Source: Euryarchaeota archaeon UBA258
GTDB taxonomy: Archaea > Thermoplasmatota > Poseidoniia > Poseidoniales > Poseidoniaceae
Direction: 5' to 3'
NCBI GenBank assembly: GCA_002502605.1
Contig: DAPR01000009.1
Span: 13,843-24,059 of the forward strand
DNA: 10,217 nucleotides
Below the pieces are notes generated by a model. It saw nothing but the letters and a program-made list of their open reading frames with translations, made no database searches and was not told the origin of the DNA. A program made the position numbers and the translations under genes. Below, in pieces: positions 6,653-10,217 of the stretch (the stretch's first letter is position 1; the number at the start of each line of letters is the position of its first letter).

Positions 6653-7045
6653 TCAAAATTTGACATTGAACGCTGTGTCACAGGCTGGACAATCAATGCG
6701 TCGAGCACCAGGCTTTCGCTTCATTCGCAACTGGCGTTCACAACCCGGGCATGTGATTTCCACTTTGGGGATATGAGGTGTGAGGGTGAAGTGGTGCATG
6801 CAGGACGCACACTTGAGGTGAGCAGGGCGCTTATCGACTCCAACAATGAGAACTTTGCCACATTCTGGACAACCGACTTTTTCTTCTTTCCATTTCTTAC
6901 GAGTGACCGGGTGATCGATTCGAACATTTGCCGAACAAAGGGTGCATTGCACCTCACCAAGAGCGCTTGGCAGCAGGCCCTCGCATTTTGGGCAACTGAG
7001 CGCAGGAGGGGCCACACGAGATTCAACTGTTGACTCTTCGCTCAT
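6653..7045 (-). CDS. Protein made of three consecutive zinc ribbons
   Basis: A 130-residue protein from ATG 7045. It carries six CxxC knuckles that pair into three zinc-ribbon modules: Cys18/21 with 34/37, Cys59/62 with 79/82, and Cys99/102 with 119/122. Each first knuckle is CPxC-like (CPKC, CPEC, CPGC), and the second knuckles are CTLC, CASC and CPAC. Between the cysteines the chain is basic (TRKKWKEEK, RQLRMKRKPGARR), which would suit nucleic-acid or protein binding. The first 17 residues are an acidic, flexible head. Each module resembles the small treble-clef/ribbon units common in archaeal proteins of unknown role; no enzymatic residues are visible. It sits 47 nt after the ArsR-like regulator gene and 149 nt before the coiled-coil gene. 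A role as an adaptor or transcription-associated factor is inference. Confidence 0.85.
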   Translation of the reverse strand: MSEESTVESRVAPPALSCPKCEGLLPSALGEVQCTLCSANVRIDHPVTRKKWKEEKVGCPECGKVLIVGVDKRPAHLKCASCMHHFTLTPHIPKVEITCPGCERQLRMKRKPGARRIDCPACDTAFNVKF

Positions 7046-7066
7046 GGTCTCGCCTCTGGGTCTTCG

Positions 7067-7079
7067 TTTTTGATTTATT
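7067..7079 (-). promoter_or_regulatory. TATA-like box upstream of the zinc-ribbon gene
   Basis: Minus-strand AATAAATCAAAAA is the most A/T-rich stretch of the 47-nt gap between the regulator and zinc-ribbon genes, and is centred about 28 nt before ATG 7045. At the usual archaeal spacing this predicts a transcript starting at or just before the start codon (leaderless). It would make the zinc-ribbon gene its own transcription unit. Confidence 0.35.
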
Positions 7080-7092
7080 GCTCTAGGTAGGC

Positions 7093-7596
7093 TCAGCGCT
7101 TCTTAGCGATGAGCACAATGCTCTCTGGGAGGAAATTCCACGGCAAATCCAACGGAATTCCATGTTGCTGGGCCAACAGTTCAAGCATTTTCTTCGCACC
7201 AACTTGGTCCCGTGACCCATCGAGGGTGATCACGCGAACATCGCCACCGTGCTGGACAGCATCGTGCAGACCGTCGGGAAGTGGTTCAGACGATGCTTGT
7301 GTGGGAGGAGTCGCTGTTGGAGGTTGTACACTCGGTGAGGCTTGGAGCAATTCTGGTAGTTCAACCTGTGCTGCCTTTCGCCACCATCGTGCTCGACCTT
7401 GATCCCGATGATTTTCAATCAAATCCAGCGATGCGAGTTTCTTCATGTGGTGATACAGGTTGTAACGATCGACGCCTAATTGTCGCTCAATCTGGACCGT
7501 GCTCAATTCATCAGAGTGAGTGAGGGCGAGGTAGATGGCGCGCCTTGTTGGATGAGCAAGTGCGGTTGTGACTGGGTCTGCTCGTACTCTGGCCAT
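7093..7596 (-). CDS. ArsR-like winged-helix transcriptional regulator with an extra C-terminal domain
   Basis: A 167-residue protein from ATG 7596, supported by GGTGA four bases upstream. Residues about 8-74 form a winged helix-turn-helix: ADPVTTALAHPTRRAIYLAL begins with the HPTRRAIY helix typical of ArsR-like proteins, ELSTVQIERQLGVDRYNLYHHMKKLASLDLI holds the turn and recognition helix, and DQGRARWWRKA is the wing. A Pro/Thr/Gln-rich linker (about 85-105) leads to a small alpha/beta-looking domain (110-167, with RVITLDGS and ESIVLIAKKR strands) that I do not recognise. The protein has no cysteine, so it cannot be a classical ArsR/SmtB thiolate metal sensor, although the P1B ATPase gene lies 59 nt upstream on the same strand. 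It may sense something else through its C-terminal domain, or simply be a neighbour. A 9-bp direct repeat lies just upstream of the start. Confidence 0.85.
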   Translation of the reverse strand: MARVRADPVTTALAHPTRRAIYLALTHSDELSTVQIERQLGVDRYNLYHHMKKLASLDLIENHRDQGRARWWRKAAQVELPELLQASPSVQPPTATPPTQASSEPLPDGLHDAVQHGGDVRVITLDGSRDQVGAKKMLELLAQQHGIPLDLPWNFLPESIVLIAKKR

Positions 7597-7600
7597 GCGC

Positions 7601-7605
7601 TCACC
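7601..7605 (-). promoter_or_regulatory. Ribosome binding site of the ArsR-like gene
   Basis: Minus-strand GGTGA is separated by four bases (GCGC) from ATG 7596. This is a good Shine-Dalgarno match and fixes the start codon. Confidence 0.6.
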
Positions 7606-7611
7606 ATGATG

Positions 7612-7641
7612 GAAGATGCCACTCTATGGTTTGAAGATGCC
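7612..7641. repeat. 9-bp direct repeat spaced 21 bp, candidate operator of the ArsR-like gene
   Basis: Plus-strand GAAGATGCC occurs at 7612-7620 and 7633-7641, so equivalent positions are 21 bp apart, close to two turns of B-DNA. Both copies lie in the 59-nt gap between the ATPase stop and the regulator start, 16-45 nt before ATG 7596, where a promoter or autoregulatory operator would be expected. Confidence 0.45.
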
Positions 7642-7655
7642 GCGTAAAATCAAGG

Positions 7656-10217
7656 TCAGGACGTGAACCGACTCCTAAGCAAACCGAAGGCTTCGCTCGT
7701 GTCCCTCCAAAGGGAAACAACGATGTTTTTCAACAACGAAAGGGCACCATCCGAACCTGCAAGTCTTGCCCCGTTGAGGATCACGAGAATGACTGAAGCT
7801 TCGTGAATGAGAACACCAACCCATAGTTGATCATACATTTGGCCGATGACTGCCGCAACGAGTGCCAATGTAATGCCCACAGAAATCACGAAGTTACCGA
7901 TTAAAATCCTTTGAGCCCGACGAGCGAGATCGATGAGCTCGGTTAGCATTTGAGGGTCGTCGCCGGGAATCAGTACGTCCGCTGCTTCGAGATTGACGGT
8001 TTCTCCGCTGCCTACAGCAACACCGACATCTGCGACAGCGAGCGCCGCAGCATCGTTGAATCCATCTCCAACCATCATCGTGACGTGTGTTTTCGATCGT
8101 CCGCGAACCCATTCGACTTTTTCTTCTGGAGAAAGACCACCGTGGGCTGATGCTTCCGGAAGACCGACGCTTTTTGCAAAAGCTGTGACTGCTGCTTGGT
8201 TGTCACCAGACAGAATTTCGACGTTGATGTTTCGTTGGAATAAGGCAGGAATAAGGTGGTGGCTTCCGTCGCGTGTATCGTCATGGACGAAGGTAAACAA
8301 GGCCAATGCGTTGCCATCGCGAGCAAGCAGACTGGCGCCATGCCCCTTCGCTTCAGCGGATGAATAAGCCTCCTTCAACTCGTTTGGAACTGTGATCGCT
8401 AAATCTTCAGCCCGATCATAACGAATGAAAGCCACCTCTTTACCGCTAACCTTCCCACGCACGCCTGCCTCAACATCAGCCAAGACATTGACTTTTGTTG
8501 GCTCGAGGCCTTGTTTTCGAACATAGTCCATCACCGTCAATGCATAAGGGTGGGAGGAACGTGCTTCAAGTCCAGCAGCAAGTCGGAGAGCAGGGTCCTT
8601 TTTACGGCCCTTGGCAAACACAACCTCGCCGATCCGAGGCTTCCCTGAAGTGAGGGTTCCTGTTTTATCGAGCAAAATGTGTTCAACCTTTGATAATCGC
8701 TCAATGACATCTCCACCACGGGCGATTGCGCCAATATGAGCAGATCGTGCCAGAGCGGCTGCGTGAGGAACCGGAGTCGCAAGCAAAAGAGCGCACGGGC
8801 AAGCAACAACCCAGAGCAGAAGAATGATTTTCCAATCCTCTGGGAACATAGTCCACCAAATGACAAAGGCTCCGAACAAAACAACGGGGACCCAAATGGC
8901 TGTGAAACGCTCGATGATGTTGTGCAGGCGTGGTGGTTCTTCACGGAAGGTATGGACTGCATCGATTAGACCCGAAAGGCGGGTGTCGTCACCGACAGCG
9001 GTGACTTCGATGACCACTGGCCCTCGAGCGAGCACAAGGCCCGCTTGTATCTCATCGCCTTCGGCAATCTCAACCGGAACTGATTCTCCGGTCAACGGTG
9101 CTTTATCGAGGGCTCCATACCCTTCAACGATCATTCCATCTGCTGGAATCAATTCTCCACTTCGAATTTCGAGGCGATCGCCCTTACGGACCAATTCGAT
9201 TGGCACTTCCTCATAGGCAGCATTTGGGTCTGGCAGTGCACAACCATCTGCGCCAATGAGTGGGGCTGGGGCCGCCATTGTAAGCGAAAATGCTCCGGTT
9301 TTGAGGGCTGATTCAATGCCTATTGCTGATGAAGGTGAAGCACCTGTGAGTTTTCGAGCCTTGCGCGGTAAGCGGTCAAGTCCGCCTTGCATAGCGTTGC
9401 GTGCTTGCAAGAGCGCATCCCCTTCGAGGTGGGCGGTGAACGCGACCAAAATAGCGACAATCAACGCTTCTTCCCACATGCCCAAGATGGCAGCGCCAAT
9501 GACAGCAAGACTTGTCAGCACTTGGAATCCCATTTGCCGATTGGCGAGGCTTGCCAATGCTTCTTTGAACATCTGCATGCCGCCGATCAGCAAACCCGGT
9601 AGGGCAATGATACCAAGAACATAATCAGGCCAACCCAAGAGTTCCCCCATGATCACAAGAGCGAGAAGAGGTAAGGCGATGCCTCCGCCAATTAAACGCC
9701 ACTGATCAGGACGAATTCGATTGGACTGAGCAGGAATGAGATTGACCTTCATTCCGGATATGTGTTCCAATGCCCGATTGCGCTTTTCAAACAGTTCAGG
9801 CGTCGCATCTGGAGCCAACTGGAGGATGATCCGGTCATCGTCACTGATTTCCACATCAAGAACACCGGGCTGTTGGCGGAACAATTTGGTTAATTTTCTG
9901 CGATCGATTCCATTTCGGTGAGCGATGGTTGTCGCTTTCGCTCCCGCCAATTCGAGGTAATCAACGTCAGGTGCGTGACCAAGTGACCGAAGAACCGAAG
10001 AGACCTCGGCCACATGACCGTATTCAAGGTCGATTTTGAATCGGACCGTCCCTGCTGTTGCAGAGACATGGATGTCGTTTGCTTGGTGCAAGGTGTCCAA
10101 AGCCCGCGTGGCCTTGCTGGCGCAATCTGGACAATCCATTCCAAGCAATGGCCAGCCGAGTTCGTAAGTCCCCGTCGCTTGTTCGACCACTGAGGTGTCG
10201 ACAAGTTCGGCTGTAAG
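7656..10217 (-). CDS. Heavy-metal-transporting P1B-type ATPase (frame open at right edge)
   Basis: Exports soft or transition metal ions across the cytoplasmic membrane using ATP. Numbered from GTG 10190 (844 residues), the order is: HMA metal-binding domain (about 11-80) with GMDCPDC at 17-23; a second HMA-like region (about 85-152) lacking CxxC; two membrane helices (about 165-205) and two more (about 222-255); actuator domain with TGES 367-370; membrane helices around 428-473 with CPC 464-466; phosphorylated Asp508 in DKTGTLT; HP dipeptide 547-548 of the nucleotide domain; GDGFND 708-713; and two last helices, the final one with HEAS 796-799. CPC fits Cu(I) (P1B-1) or Zn/Cd/Pb (P1B-2) pumps, while HEAS recalls the HEGG of P1B-4; substrate is therefore uncertain. 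About 30 extra residues lie before the actuator domain (about 278-325). No stop occurs between GTG 10190 and the window edge, so the real start may lie further right. The ArsR-like gene follows 59 nt downstream. Confidence 0.93.
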   Translation of the reverse strand, partial: LTAELVDTSVVEQATGTYELGWPLLGMDCPDCASKATRALDTLHQANDIHVSATAGTVRFKIDLEYGHVAEVSSVLRSLGHAPDVDYLELAGAKATTIAHRNGIDRRKLTKLFRQQPGVLDVEISDDDRIILQLAPDATPELFEKRNRALEHISGMKVNLIPAQSNRIRPDQWRLIGGGIALPLLALVIMGELLGWPDYVLGIIALPGLLIGGMQMFKEALASLANRQMGFQVLTSLAVIGAAILGMWEEALIVAILVAFTAHLEGDALLQARNAMQGGLDRLPRKARKLTGASPSSAIGIESALKTGAFSLTMAAPAPLIGADGCALPDPNAAYEEVPIELVRKGDRLEIRSGELIPADGMIVEGYGALDKAPLTGESVPVEIAEGDEIQAGLVLARGPVVIEVTAVGDDTRLSGLIDAVHTFREEPPRLHNIIERFTAIWVPVVLFGAFVIWWTMFPEDWKIILLLWVVACPCALLLATPVPHAAALARSAHIGAIARGGDVIERLSKVEHILLDKTGTLTSGKPRIGEVVFAKGRKKDPALRLAAGLEARSSHPYALTVMDYVRKQGLEPTKVNVLADVEAGVRGKVSGKEVAFIRYDRAEDLAITVPNELKEAYSSAEAKGHGASLLARDGNALALFTFVHDDTRDGSHHLIPALFQRNINVEILSGDNQAAVTAFAKSVGLPEASAHGGLSPEEKVEWVRGRSKTHVTMMVGDGFNDAAALAVADVGVAVGSGETVNLEAADVLIPGDDPQMLTELIDLARRAQRILIGNFVISVGITLALVAAVIGQMYDQLWVGVLIHEASVILVILNGARLAGSDGALSLLKNIVVSLWRDTSEAFGLLRSRFTS

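Noticed and set aside
598..6653. The 12-mer GAGCAAGGGATT at 598-609 and again at 6642-6653.
   Set aside because: A few exact 12-mer matches are expected by chance in 10 kb, and the sites have no shared context.
6623..7033. Plus-strand open frame of 136 residues.
   Set aside because: It is antisense to the zinc-ribbon gene, whose six regularly spaced CxxC knuckles prove the minus-strand frame.
1..10217. Search for CRISPR arrays, tRNA, transposase, integrase or toxin genes.
   Set aside because: No regularly spaced repeats with spacers, no cloverleaf, and no mobile-element proteins could be found by reading; the only tandem repeat is protein-coding.

Overview
The window looks like a piece of chromosome from a marine planktonic archaeon, most likely a Marine Group II euryarchaeon (Candidatus Poseidoniales, Thermoplasmatota). 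There is no rRNA marker, so this placement is inference. It rests on three things: a secreted protein with aspartate-rich, thrombospondin-type-3-like repeats, one membrane anchor and a tryptophan-rich cytoplasmic C-terminus (a style I associate with this lineage); small multi-zinc-ribbon and ArsR-like winged-helix proteins; and GGTGA-type Shine-Dalgarno sequences with short or absent leaders.

Layout. On the plus strand, positions 1-1114 hold three genes in a row: the C-terminal part of a ParA/Soj-type ATPase (cut by the left edge), a small ribbon-helix-helix protein, and an 84-residue protein of unknown function separated from it by only 4 nt. This looks like a compact chromosome- or cargo-partitioning module of the kind in which ParA is paired with a small RHH protein instead of a classical ParB.

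Everything from 1091 to the right edge is on the minus strand. In transcription order it holds: a heavy-metal P1B ATPase (open at the right edge), a cysteine-free ArsR-like winged-helix regulator, a three-zinc-ribbon protein, an 848-residue coiled-coil protein with a Pro-rich acidic tail, an 811-residue exported and membrane-anchored beta-propeller/Ca-repeat protein, and a roughly 100-residue charged protein whose 3' end overlaps the 84-residue gene tail to tail. Gaps are 47-149 nt, so this is a co-directional cluster and probably several transcription units, not one tight operon.

What stands out: the coiled coil has 4-4-4-3 hydrophobic spacing (hendecad/pentadecad type, not heptad) over about 540 residues; the P1B ATPase combines a CPC motif with an HEAS motif in its last membrane segments and carries a cysteine-less second HMA-like region; a 9-bp direct repeat at 21-bp spacing precedes the regulator gene; and a short SD-led mini-ORF ends in an ATGA overlap with the start of the 100-residue gene. 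I see no CRISPR array, tRNA, rRNA, insertion sequence or integrase. No stretch longer than 300 bases is without a gene; the longest gap is 149 nt (6504-6652).
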